DNA from: Bimuria novae-zelandiae CBS 107.79
Lineage: Eukaryota; Ascomycota; Dothideomycetes; Pleosporales; Didymosphaeriaceae
Assembly: GCA_010015655.1 (NCBI GenBank)
Contig: ML976674.1
Coordinates: forward strand, 753,540 to 805,822
Length of the DNA: 52,283 bases
Direction of reading: 5' to 3'
The notes beneath the pieces were generated by a model that saw only the letters and a list, made by a program, of their open reading frames with translations, was not told the DNA's origin and did not search any database. Below are positions 22,583-32,561 of the stretch, in pieces (position 1 is the first letter of the stretch; the number at the start of each line of letters is the position of its first letter). The position numbers were made by a program, and so were the translations under genes.

Positions 22583-23550
22583 ATGGGGATGAGGTGTTTT
22601 TATGTGTGAGAAATATACCTGGGAGTGGATTTTTGGGCATAGCGTGGCGTTTTTGGGATGGGAGGGGTTGTATGTTGTATGGGAAGGTATATATATGGCT
22701 CTGGCACAGACGGGTCTGGTCAGATAATACGGTATACCTTTCTGCTGCTTCTCAAGGCCCGCTTAGCTTATGGACGTCCCGTGCCCCCCGCTCCCGCACA
22801 AAGAAGTCTCTCTACCGCGTGATTCTTCCCTTCAGCGTGTGGTTACTATCAGTGCACCTTCCAATCTGGTGACACGGTTCATAGTGGTTCCGCCAGGCTG
22901 CAGCGTATATTCAATGTTATAGAAGAACTTCAGACGGGAAAGATTTTGTGAGTAAAGAAAGCTGGGATGCATGAAGCTTGGTGAAGGCGCACGGGGTCGT
23001 AGGTAGGTGATGGAAGGGCGTGGCAAGGCGTTTAAGGAGGTAGTAATAAGGTGTGGGAGCCGCACGGGAAAAGACAAGCCACAGCGTTTTGCGAACCGCG
23101 CGGTGTCCAGGCGTACGTTGCTTATGTCACGCGGTGGCGTTTGCATACTGGGCAGCTGTAGCGTGGCTCTCCCATGGTAGTGACTTTTGGACGTATGGAA
23201 TTGGGTGCATGTTCTGGGGTAGAGTGTGTGGGGGTGGGTGTAGCTGCTAATTTGGTACGGATCGTGATGTTCGGATATATCATGATTCTGAGCGAGAATG
23301 GTTAGACATGGATACAATGATAAGGATGGGTCCGCGAGAGTGGTCTTTTACATGCTGGAAAAAGAGAGAAGAGCGGGATTGGAACTGTGGCTTAAATGGA
23401 CTGTGGTGTTTGAGCATGGCTTATAATGTGGGACTGAGACTGGTCGCTAGCACCGCGTAGCACACGCAGCGGGAGCATATAACAGGTGCCATGTTCACAG
23501 AGAAAGACCAAGGCGTGAGCGCGCACTCACAGCTTCGGTCGGATTAATTG
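22583..23550. other. Intergenic, convergent 3' ends
   Basis: About 970 bp between GID9 and the convergent dehydrogenase gene. G-rich just after 22583, otherwise balanced. Open frames on both strands (22832-23317, 23053-23250) show no recognisable motif. Confidence 0.4.
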
Positions 23551-24501
23551 CTATATGATATTCTTGAGCTCCTGCCCGGCTAGGAATTTCCGCAGGTTCG
23601 CCGCAATGAGCGTCTCCGGGTTCTGCGGCCGTCCGCCCGCTGCGTGCGGGCTTACAATCGTGTTCGGCGTCTTCCAAAAGCGCGAACCCTCTGGCAGCGG
23701 CTCCGTCTCGAAGACATCGAGCGCCGCGCCGCCGATGGCTCCCGCGTCCAGCGCATCCGCCAGTGCGCTCTCATCGATGGACGTCCCGCGCCCGACGTTG
23801 ACGACCCACGCGTGCTTCGGCAGGAGCTTCAACCTCTCGGCGTTCAGCGCGTGCATTGTAGCATCCGACCCGGGCAGGATCATAACCAGGGCATCCGTCT
23901 TCGGAAGGAGCTCCTGGAGTTTGTCCTCGCCGTATACTTCGACGCCGTTGCGCACGCCTTGGCTCCGCGCGATGCCCGTCACGTTCGCGCCCAGGGCCGT
24001 CAACCAGGGCGTCAACATCTTCGCGATATTTCCAAACCCCCAGACCACGACATTGGCATCCTGCAGCGATGTGAACTTCCCCTTTGGCCGATCTGGTTGC
24101 GGCCCGCCAAGGTGTCCTGGCCACTTGCCCTGGAGCTGATAATCCCGCATCTCGAAGAAGCGCCGCGCGGCATTCAAAAGTAGACCCAGCGTGTGCTCGG
24201 CGACGGTATGATCATGCAGGCCAGACCCCGTGCACACGGTTATCTTAGACGTGTCGAAGCCGGCGCTGAGCACATCGTTGGGGCCCGCGGCGAGGGACTG
24301 GATCCAGCGAAGGTTTTTAAGGCGGGGTGCTTCCTCCTTCAGTCGTGGTACCGGATTTGTCCATGTGATGAGGATTTCGGCGTCGAGGAGGTCGTCTGGG
24401 ATGGGGGCTTTTACATCGTAGGCGTGCAGGGAGACGCCGAAGCCTTCGAGGAGGGAGGTGTCTATGGCGAGGGAGGTGGGGTAGAGGAGTTTGCGTGCCA
24501 T
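23551..24501 (-). CDS. D-isomer-specific 2-hydroxyacid dehydrogenase (NAD(P)-dependent)
   Basis: Intronless, 316 residues, the normal length of this family. It reversibly reduces 2-oxo acids to D-2-hydroxy acids with NAD(P)H; the substrate cannot be read from the sequence. The nucleotide-binding motif is VVWGFGNIAK with G155, G157 and A160. The catalytic triad is clear: Arg238 in VGRGTS, Glu267 in ETEPLP and His286 in SPHAAGG. The wider region WVVNVGRGTSIDESALADAL and GGAALDVFETEPLP is characteristic. No signal peptide, so probably cytosolic. Related fungal enzymes act as glyoxylate/hydroxypyruvate or phosphoglycerate dehydrogenases; I do not choose among these. Confidence 0.93.
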   Translation of the reverse strand: MARKLLYPTSLAIDTSLLEGFGVSLHAYDVKAPIPDDLLDAEILITWTNPVPRLKEEAPRLKNLRWIQSLAAGPNDVLSAGFDTSKITVCTGSGLHDHTVAEHTLGLLLNAARRFFEMRDYQLQGKWPGHLGGPQPDRPKGKFTSLQDANVVVWGFGNIAKMLTPWLTALGANVTGIARSQGVRNGVEVYGEDKLQELLPKTDALVMILPGSDATMHALNAERLKLLPKHAWVVNVGRGTSIDESALADALDAGAIGGAALDVFETEPLPEGSRFWKTPNTIVSPHAAGGRPQNPETLIAANLRKFLAGQELKNII

Positions 24502-26742
24502 TATGTGAAGATGGAGAGGATCGAGTGGAGAAGGAGTGGAATTGATTGAGGGTTACACGGCGGTTTGAAGAAATGTTTTTGTACGGGAGGAGGGACAGGG
24601 AGTTGGGTATTGCGTCAGAGGCCGATACCCCGCCGTCGGCGTTTGAGACGGCGGCATTTGAAGATCGGGAGGGTGGGTGTTTGAGAGACAGAGGTCCAGA
24701 CGGAGAAATCATTCACCGAGAAGTTCGGTATTTCGGGATAGGTTCATGGAGAGGTTGAAGCATGTAAATGGGGTGTTCGGGGCGAGTGGCGCTTACCCGA
24801 AACGGAGCCTTTTTACGAAGAGTCCTGAGAAGGAAAGCAGGTACGACGATGAGGTGGTGAATAACAAAAGAGTCGCTATATCAACTATCAATCTTCCCAG
24901 TTAACCTTACACTTCCTCCTCGCTGTCGTCGTTTTTCTTACCGATGCTGCTTGATTCCTGTCGGCCTGGGAGCGACGGACTGTCATTTCGGCTCTCACGT
25001 CCACTTGGAGAACGGTGAACTTCAAAACATCAGACAAAATCATCTCGTAATAAGATGTAACAGCTTCCGCAAACGGGCGATATAAAATGCTACGGGGTAA
25101 TTGGAAAAGAGATAGCACAACAGCAAGGACTTCGAACACGAGCACGTCCCTAGGGTGCTCGAACGTCACAAAGGCCTACGACAGAAGCTGTCCTGCGAAT
25201 GTTTGGTTGGAAAGCGACACCGAGTCTGCTTTCAAATTCGGCACTTCCTGCCGCGAAGTCCGCAGCAAGACCGTGCCCAACTCAAACCCCGCATCCTTCA
25301 ATCAGAAATGTGGACTTGTTTCCATCATGCATCGGGCTGTCGCAGAGGCAAACCTGCTTGGAAGTCCCTGAGACAATGAGACTGTCAGCCATCATCAATG
25401 CTTCCAAGCGCGACTTGGTCCAATATTATACTTGTCGTGTAGCTAATTCCCCAAGCTGTCACGGTGCGACAGAAAGGCCGTCTGATAAGTTCCATTGATC
25501 CGGACAACACAACCTTCAATTTGACTGCGAACTACCGGCACTCAATACTTGCCAAATACAAACATCTTTCTTGGCGCGTGGGGTGCGTCTACCCAACACT
25601 TTCCAATGCTAGACGGTAGCGGCTAGGCGTTCAATTGCGCAATCCCACCCTAAGAACGAACGAGCGCTGCAGCCGAAGATCCGCTGCAGCCCTGACACGA
25701 TTTCTCGTTCTTAACCACTAAAGGCGCAGCGGTTGAATGGAGAAGAATGCGGAGAAGGGACCCACGTCATATTCGAAGAATTAGCGCGTGAGGGACCTAT
25801 TGTCAAAGTCAATGCTACAAGGCATTCACATGTGACCTCTAGGGCTGGCACCGCTTAGCGCGATCGAACTACAACACCAAGCTGCATATCTCCGTATACA
25901 TATGTGTACTAGGTTGATCGAACCATCTCATGGACCAGTTAGACCCCGCGAATGCCGCATTCTCACTCTGGACCATGTCCCACCATATCAAATCGCTCAA
26001 TCGGCTGACATCTCCCTCTGTCGCCAGCTTTCATTGGGCTTCTGAGGTGGATGACGTTGTTTCCTGCACGGTGGTTCCAAGATACCAACATCGCACTCCG
26101 GTCCCTCGCGTTCCAGATGATTTATGGAGGCGCCCGCTCCAACCGCTCTCCACCCGTGAAAGCGGGGAATAGCCAGGGGTAGCAGAGCAACATATGTGCA
26201 GTGCGGTTACCTGATGCATTGTGGAACCCCTAGAGCATCAATGAGGATGGTACGGAAGACGGCATGTGTGGGGCAGCATTGCACAGCCAATCTTAGCGGT
26301 TGAGGCTGGCTGAGGGCAGTCCTACTCATCTGTATGGTACACAGCAATGCCGTAGGCTGCGGTATACTCTATCCGTACCGCCCTGCGCCGCCTCCATACT
26401 CTTTGAGTGGAGCTGCTGGATCGTATCCTTGACCGGTCGAGATATTTAAACCGCGCGAATTCCGATCGACAAAACACCCACTCTTCATCCAGCTCACAAT
26501 TCAAAGGTCGAAAAGTATTCGCCCCCGTTTTGTCAAAGCTGATTCTTCGTAGTGATCAATTGAAAATATCTCAAAACACATCGCTTTTCCAGAGTCGTTT
26601 TACGTGACTTCAGAGGCTACACCCAAAAGCGACATCTCGCCAGCAACCCCAAAGCAAGGACCCGACTTGTCCCTAGGCACCTTAGTCAGAGCCCAAAGCG
26701 ACTATTATCCATCACCTGTAATCCCTAAGCAACACCCTCACC
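24502..26742. other. Long intergenic region, promoters of the dehydrogenase and methyltransferase genes
   Basis: About 2.2 kb, single-copy composition with CA/TG intact. I see no convincing gene. The frames at 24888-25169, 25087-25498, 25930-26172 and 26407-26607 have no recognisable motif and no supporting splice structure. A TATA-like TATTTAAA lies at 26443-26450, about 290 bp upstream of the methyltransferase start, and could be part of its promoter. No tRNA or transposon remnant recognised. Confidence 0.4.
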
Positions 26743-27438
26743 ATGGCCGCCGTCACTTCCAACAACCCCGTGAACACCATGGCCGAGAAGAAGCCCGTCA
26801 CCACCAACATCGAATGGCTTAACCGCGCCTACTCTGCGAAAGGCTTGACGGACCTCCGCTCACTCTACGACGAATGGGCCGCGTCCTACGACACCGACCT
26901 CGTGCAGCCAAACCAAGACTACGTCGCGCCCACCCTATGCGCCGCTACCGTAGCCAAGTACCTCACTCCCTCGCAGCCCCTCGACAAGATCAAGATCCTC
27001 GATGCGGGCTGCGGCACCGGCCTCGTAGGCGGCGCCCTCGCCAAGCTCGGTGCAAAGCACATCGACGGCATCGACCTCTCCCCGGGCATGCTGAAGCAGG
27101 CCGGAAACCTACGCGTGTACGAGAAGCTAGATACCTGCGATCTTTCCAAGCCGCTCGAAGTAGAGAGCGACAGCGTCGACGTTGTGACTTGCATAGGTAC
27201 GCTTACGCACGCGCACGTTGGACCGGAGGTGTTGTCGGAGTTTGTCCGCGTTACGAAGAAGGATGGATGGATTGTAGCGACGGTGCTGGATGATATCTGG
27301 GAGCCGGTTGGGTACCGTGCGGAGGTTGACAAGTTGGTTAGGGAGAAGAAGGTTGAGCTTGTGAGTGCGGATTCGGGGGACTATCGGAGGGGGGCGGGGG
27401 TTAGTGCGAGGATGGTTGTTATGAAGGTTATTAAGTGA
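26743..27438 (+). CDS. SAM-dependent class I methyltransferase, METTL27-like
   Basis: Intronless, 231 residues. A Rossmann methyltransferase: motif I is ILDAGCGTGLVGGALA (GCGTG at 89-93), followed by the acidic loop HIDGIDLSPGMLKQA, motif II/III around VDVVTCIGTLTHAHV and the post-motif strand KKDGWIVATVLDDIWE. The region before motif I, LYDEWAASYDTDL, is typical of METTL27 (formerly WBSCR27)-type proteins, which have this Tyr-Asp-x-Trp-Ala pattern. The substrate is unknown. Two starts are possible: the first ATG (context CTCACCATGG) and one 12 codons later; I keep the first. The sequence gives no cluster partner, so a role in secondary metabolism is possible but unsupported. Confidence 0.85.
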   Translation: MAAVTSNNPVNTMAEKKPVTTNIEWLNRAYSAKGLTDLRSLYDEWAASYDTDLVQPNQDYVAPTLCAATVAKYLTPSQPLDKIKILDAGCGTGLVGGALAKLGAKHIDGIDLSPGMLKQAGNLRVYEKLDTCDLSKPLEVESDSVDVVTCIGTLTHAHVGPEVLSEFVRVTKKDGWIVATVLDDIWEPVGYRAEVDKLVREKKVELVSADSGDYRRGAGVSARMVVMKVIK

Positions 27439-27973
27439 GCTTGTCTGCGTTTAGGAGCTGGGCCTTTTCCTTTGCACTAAAAGTTGTTTGTTGGTTGATG
27501 GCGCTGTCGTACACCTGGTGAATTCTCGAAATTCAACGCTACTCTTCCACATCAAAAAATATGTACCTATGTGTCACAGACGAAGAATCCACACATGAAA
27601 CTGTTTTGACCCCCAGAATCCGGCCGAATCCACGATGGCGTCCGTTGAGGGAGTTCTTGCTTACGAGAAAGGCGCCCCCAAAGTGTGGCGAAGTCACTGC
27701 GCCATGCTCAACCAACCCCTCTGCGCTTATTGGTCGTTAGTAGAAGGCAACAGCACACCCACCTGCAGCCTTACGCCTTGTGTCGCTGTGAATCGCTCGG
27801 ACCGTCCTATCTCACGCCTCACGTAGGTCTTAACTACTACTTAACAGCACCGAGTCCCCGGTCGTTGACTTCGATCTGCTGAAGCCTAGGAGATTCAAAC
27901 CGCCCAATAAACTCGTTCACTATTGTCAAACCGAAACAACTTCCAGAGAAGGCCCGAAAACCCTCTTCACGAG
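27439..27973. other. Intergenic between methyltransferase and BTB genes
   Basis: About 535 bp. The open frame at 27635-27826 has no recognisable domain. Holds the methyltransferase 3' end and the BTB gene promoter/leader. Confidence 0.4.
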
Positions 27974-29268
27974 ATGGCTACTACAAAGAAGTCAGAGCCG
28001 CCATCATTGAGGTGAGCTGCCCGTTCACAGTGCTTACCACCTGGACAAGGCTAAAAAAGGTATCTAGCACCCTTGCTCGCGGCGGGAACATGATCACGGT
28101 CGATGTCGGCGAAGAACATGTAAAGTACAGCGTATATGCCGAGTTGATCTCCTACTATTCAAACTACTTCAAGGCCACACTCCACGGGCCCTGGAAAGAA
28201 GCGGAAGACCGTGTGATCGAGCTACCCGACATCGAACCTCGCGTCTTCGACATCTTCATCGACTGGTTATACACGCAAAAACTGCCCAAGAAAACTTTGG
28301 GCTGGATTCTACCCCCGCCAGAGCAGGATACCGATTCAACCCGCCAGTTCCAACTAGCTGAACGCCAGATGATTAAGGCGTATGTGCTTGCGGACCGCTT
28401 CATTGTCCCACAGTTTCGCGTGGCCATATTCGACTACTTCGCCAACTTGTGCAATAGATGTGGCACGCCGCCTTACTACGATGCCATCATTTACGCGTTC
28501 GACAATCTTCCGCCGACCAGCGCTATGCTAACTCTGCTTGTGAAGCTGCACTGCGCGTACTGGGACGAGAAAAGTGACACCATGGACGACAGAGAGCTAA
28601 AGTTGCGCGAGGAACTGCCGCAGGATTTTTTCCTCCGCGGAATGTTTCAGTTTGCGAAGATGAAGGATAAGCCAAAAGCGAAGGAGATTGCTTGCTGTGA
28701 CTGCCACAAGGAGACGGCACCGAAAGAACGAGAGGGTTGCGATACTTGTATGCCGCTTCCAGAAGTCAAGGAAGAGACGCAAGCCGGAGGCGATACTCAG
28801 GCTGATACGACTGATGCCGGGGGGGATGATCAAGCGCCACAGATTCCCACGGCTCCAACAGAGAACAATGGTCCGGTCAACAATGACGAAGCCGATCAAG
28901 TTGATCCAGACTCTGCCAACAATGGGACTGCGACTGATCAAAGCATTGGCCTAGCCAACCAAGGTGATCAAATTTATCCAACGAGCCAAGCGGGAGAGCA
29001 AGCTGCAGGACCAGCAGACCAAAGCGATGGTCAGACAACTGAGGGTGACCAGGCCAGTCAGAACATCCAGCATGATGGGCAAGTAGACCCAATTACCGAA
29101 AGCGCAGCCCCATCAGAGGGAGCCACAGAGCCAACTGAAGTAGTCGCCGAATCCGTCGAAACTAGTGTCTCTGAGGCAGAAACAACTTCGACTAGCGAAA
29201 GCAATGGTGTCGCAATTCCCACCAGCGAAGCGCACGTATCTGTGGATGATAGAGTTATGGATGCATAG
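27974..29268 (+). CDS. BTB/POZ-domain protein with long Asp/Gln-rich tail
   Basis: Proposed join: exon 1 27974-28011, exon 2 28068-29268; 412 residues. The 56-bp intron (donor GTGAGC, acceptor ATCTAG) keeps the frame; another acceptor 10 bases earlier would not fit the phase. A fungal BTB/POZ fold occupies about residues 15-110 (ITVDVGEEHVKYSVYAELIS, SNYFKATLHGPWKEAEDRV, IFIDWLYTQKLP), then a BACK-like helical part (YVLADRFIVPQFRVAIFDYF). Near residues 220-245 a small cysteine cluster (CCDCHKE and CDTCMP) might bind a metal. The remaining roughly 165 residues are low complexity, acidic, with Asp-Gln repeated seven times and many Thr/Ser/Glu. BTB domains dimerise and often serve as Cullin-3 adaptors, but many fungal ones of this type have no assigned role. 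No function is claimed. Confidence 0.82.
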
Positions 29269-30210
29269 GCAAAGTAAGGAAGTAGTCCAAAGTACAGATA
29301 GTCTATACTCACAATACACAGTGGAGCCTCTCTAGCACATGACAGCGCGGCCACACAAATATAAATACCTTCCACCACGCAAGCAGGCGCTATATTTGTC
29401 TAGGCTTCTGTCAGAGCACCCGCTGCATTAGTCAGATCAGCTGGGAACTAGAGCACACCGGCTGGCGCCAACACGCTATCAGGTAGTATTGGATCTCGTT
29501 TAATAATCAAAGCAGTGGAATTCGTTTCGCACAACGGAAACTGTACGTTATCTTTTCACCGATGATGGCTTGAGAACGTTTTTTTCCAGACATCCAGCAA
29601 GTGGGATCTGGTTCCTATGGTATTTTGTGGCGGGCTGCAGAGCATGAACAAGTCTTTGGAATGGCAATAGCAGGAGGTAAATCTGCGTCGCGACCCAATT
29701 GTACAGAGGTAGTGACTAGGGCCGCGGAGCGGACAGCCCACGCAATTCTTCGTCAGGAGCTGGGATTGAAGCGCTGGAGGTTGATATGCATCGGCCGATA
29801 CCGCGCATGACGACCCCTGCCAGCGATATGTAGAGTCGGCTCTCACACCCACGAAAAAGTCGCAGATAGCGCACTAACTATATCCTCCCAGTACTAACTA
29901 GGTAAAGTACGTTAAGTAGAACTAACTAAAGTACGTTGAGTTACCCCAGGCTAATCTGTGGCTTTTTCTAAGGCGTGAGAGGTCGGTTTGGCTTTACCGC
30001 ATCCAGCCGAGCGATATACCTCTTTCGAGGTACAGTAAGCATGTTCAATCGACTCATGCGTCAGCAACGCGCCGGACAAAATAACTTGCTGAACGGGCTA
30101 GCAAGTAGTTAAGAAACAGCCAAGTATCTTGTCTCAAACTGTATTTATACGTTCCTTTGCATGTCATCCACTCTCTCAGCCCATCCCATACGAAGCTAAC
30201 GCATCCGTAG
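29269..30210. other. Intergenic, with a short tandem repeat
   Basis: About 940 bp between the BTB gene and the hydrolase fragment. Nothing coding recognised. Contains the duplicated motif at 29893-29944. The last bases, GCTAAC then CCGTAG ending at 30210, look like an intron branch point and acceptor left over from the hydrolase gene. Confidence 0.4.
29893..29944. repeat. Imperfect tandem duplication of a 24-28 bp unit
   Basis: ACTAACTA occurs at 29893-29900 and 29921-29928. TAAAGTACGTTAAG at 29903-29916 recurs as TAAAGTACGTTGAG at 29927-29940. The two copies differ by a 4-bp indel and one transition. It could be a transposon footprint or a small satellite; nothing in the window shows which. 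Confidence 0.7.
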
Positions 30211-30564
30211 CCCTCTAAAGGTCTCTGCATGATCAAACCGGTAATGGAAATCCTCTACAACGACATCGACCCTTCTTCCCCGCGAAAGCCAGAACTCGAA
30301 ACTGGGATGATCCCGCATGCGCTTGCGGCGTTGGAATCGCCGGCGGGGCCGCAGGCGTGGGCGGAGAAGGCGTTTGACGGGAGGAGAGGGTATGTGAGGA
30401 CGCTGGTGGATCAGACGAATCCCGTGGCGACACAGGATGTTTGGATGGAGAAGAGTGGGGTGGAGTGGGATGTGGTGACGCTGGACGCGGGGCATTGTGC
30501 GTTTATAAGTCAGCCGAAGGAGTTGGCGAGGGTGTGCTTTGGGTTCTTTGAGAAGTGGAGATGA
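30211..30564 (+). pseudogene. C-terminal fragment of an alpha/beta-hydrolase
   Basis: About 117 residues from an acceptor-like site at 30210 to the TGA at 30562-30564. It resembles the last third of AB_hydrolase_6-type esterases: a lid-like helical part (GMIPHALAALESPAG), then YVRTLVDQTNPVATQD carrying the usual third-acid region, VEWDVVTLDAGHCAF with the catalytic-histidine motif GHCAF, and a final helix. The nucleophile elbow and everything N-terminal to it are absent: upstream 300 bp hold no matching exon. An ATG at 30229 allows a short product, but it would lack the active-site serine. I call it a truncated relic; a real gene with a long unseen intron is less likely. Confidence 0.65.
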
Positions 30565-30898
30565 AGGGGACGTTGAGGAGGCCATGGATCATGAAGTCAC
30601 ATTGGATTGATTGATGTTGAGGCTAGCGCAATCGTTGGTGGAAATAGTGAAGCCTGGGATGCTATTTTGCAAACAGGCTGTTTCACGAAACATTCAAACA
30701 AGGAGCTTATCTAGATGAGTAATACATCGACAAGCGATGGGAGGCGGGATCTACTCCTTGTCAACAAAACGAGCGGGCCAAAAGTGATGCCTGGCGAGGC
30801 AGCCACATAGGTGCATGATCTCTCGGGGATCCTACCAAGGTATATAATGTTGCCGGACTATGTCAAAGCAAAAGTGTATCAGCAACTCAAACTTGGTC
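30565..30898. other. Intergenic between hydrolase fragment and F-box pseudogene
   Basis: About 330 bp, single-copy composition. Includes a TATATAA-like stretch at 30841-30847, about 50 bp upstream of the F-box start, plausible as its old promoter. Confidence 0.4.
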
Positions 30899-32354
30899 AT
30901 GGCAACTTTTGCGTCGCTCCCCGTCGAGCTACAACAACAATGCGTTCAATATCTCGACCATAAGACCTCAAGCAATTCCGTCTCGCATCTCCAAAGGCAT
31001 CCGACATTGGCACATCATGTATTTTCATATAGTTGTTCTGAAGTTCAGTGCCAAAAGCGCTAGGACTTCATTCACATCCTCAATGAGGAGAAACTTCGGA
31101 CGACAGTGAAGAAAGTTATCGTGGACGGTACAATGGGGAGTTCAGAAAAGTGGAACGATGTATCGGAAGCCGAAATCGCACCCGACAAAGCTGAAAGGTA
31201 CTTTGAAGACGGCTACTTGCCCACGCCATGGGGCGACGCAACCGAAGCCATAGCTCGCTTTCCTAACCTTCGCGATGCCGAGCTCTGGATGGGCGACGAG
31301 TGCTACCATCCACACTACGACAGTGGTTGCGATCAAAATTACATGTACCGAAGTGATTATCAAAACCTTTTCTTCGAGGCGTTGAAAGATGCGAAGGGTG
31401 TCGACTTCTTGACGCTCAAAAATGTCCAGGATGAGATACTGACCGAAACCGGGTCGGAAGCAGACACCGAGGCGGTGCGCTGCCGACTGAAGCGCTTTCA
31501 TATCATGATCGTTACCGACGAGTGCTCGGCTTCACCCGCAGGCAAGGCCGACAAAGAGGAATTGCAGCTGTGTTTCAACTCTTTGCTGAAGAAGCATTGG
31601 CTGGAGCCACTCCAAACGCAGCTTACCCATCTCACCGTTTACTGCGATACCTACTGGGGAGTGTACCCCTTCACAGATATCCGCACAGTGCATTTTCCAC
31701 ATCTCGTCTCTCTGGCCCTCGGCAACTGGACCATTGCACACGATTGGCAGTTCGACTGGATTTCGTCCCATGGCGAGACGCTGCAAGAGCTTATTCTAGA
31801 CGACGTTTGCATTGTCTATGCAATGATGATGCCAGAGAAAATGGTCGAAGAGAACTGGCCTAGCATGCCGCGCAACCTAGACCCAGATGAAAGCACCAGC
31901 AAGCAGTATTTCACCCGATGGAACGACGTGTTTTCAAAGTTTCAAAAGCATCTCCTCAAATTTGAGATCCTTCTTTATTGGCTCCGGCGACTGGCATCGA
32001 CGTATGTTCGATGATCGCTACAGATTGTCAACTCAAATACATCCTTACAGGTGCGTAGAGTCAATGTATCATTTCGTCAGTTGTTCCGCCACCTTCTCGT
32101 AGCGACGCACAGACCCAGAGCACCGAGTCACTCCTGCTTTCGCTTGTCTTATGCTGACTTCTTACTTGCGAGTTTAGAAATACGACGTATTCCATGGAAT
32201 CGGGCCATCTCTGTGATGGCATGAGATTGAGGATGATTGGGATGAAGACGATCCGAATGGCTTCCCAGCCTTAGTAAAGGATCAGGACTCGAAAGATGAA
32301 CAAGCGCTGAACGAGCTGCTGAAGGCGATTGGTAGTCGGAAACCAAAATTGTAG
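30899..32354 (+). pseudogene. F-box protein gene broken by several frameshifts and a stop
   Basis: The ATG at 30899 opens an F-box (FASLPVELQQQCVQYLDHKT). After that the protein-like reading moves between frames: LKQFRLASPKASDIG in the frame one base back (from about 30967), HIVVLKFSAKSAR in a third frame (about 31027-31062), then back to the first frame at DFIHILNEEKLRTTVKKV (from 31064), which runs open to 32014. Near 31975 the meaningful frame shifts again to FIGSGDWHRRMFDDRYRLS. A likely intron (about 32051-32176, GTGCGT to GTTTAG) leads to an acidic tail with DWDEDDPNGFPALVKDQD ending at TAG 32352-32354; a TGA precedes this tail. F-box proteins recruit substrates to SCF ubiquitin ligases; this copy would give only a fragment. 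Missing single bases in C or G runs could also be assembly errors. Confidence 0.75.
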
Positions 32355-32561
32355 AAGTGAATGGAGTGGAATAGCAGTGGGAAGAGGTGATGTTCAGCTG
32401 ATAATCGAGTCTGTAAATCATGCAGTATCAGCAGGGCACTTAATCGGGAGCCACCCGACTCTTTAACACATTCTCTTGATTAGCAGAGCGTGCACAGATT
32501 GTTGTTTTCAATATTTAATTCATTAGCTAGTCCGCCCCAAGCTAGATGCTACAAACCACGC

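Noticed and set aside
22832..23317. 161-codon minus-strand frame between GID9 and the dehydrogenase gene
   Set aside because: No recognisable domain; His/Pro/Thr-rich, overlapping another open frame on the plus strand.
25087..25498. Overlapping frames of 74-99 codons
   Set aside because: Three frames are open at once and none has a motif, as expected for GC-balanced non-coding DNA.
27635..27826. 63-codon frame before the BTB gene
   Set aside because: No domain, no supporting splice sites, and a second overlapping frame of similar length; likely chance.
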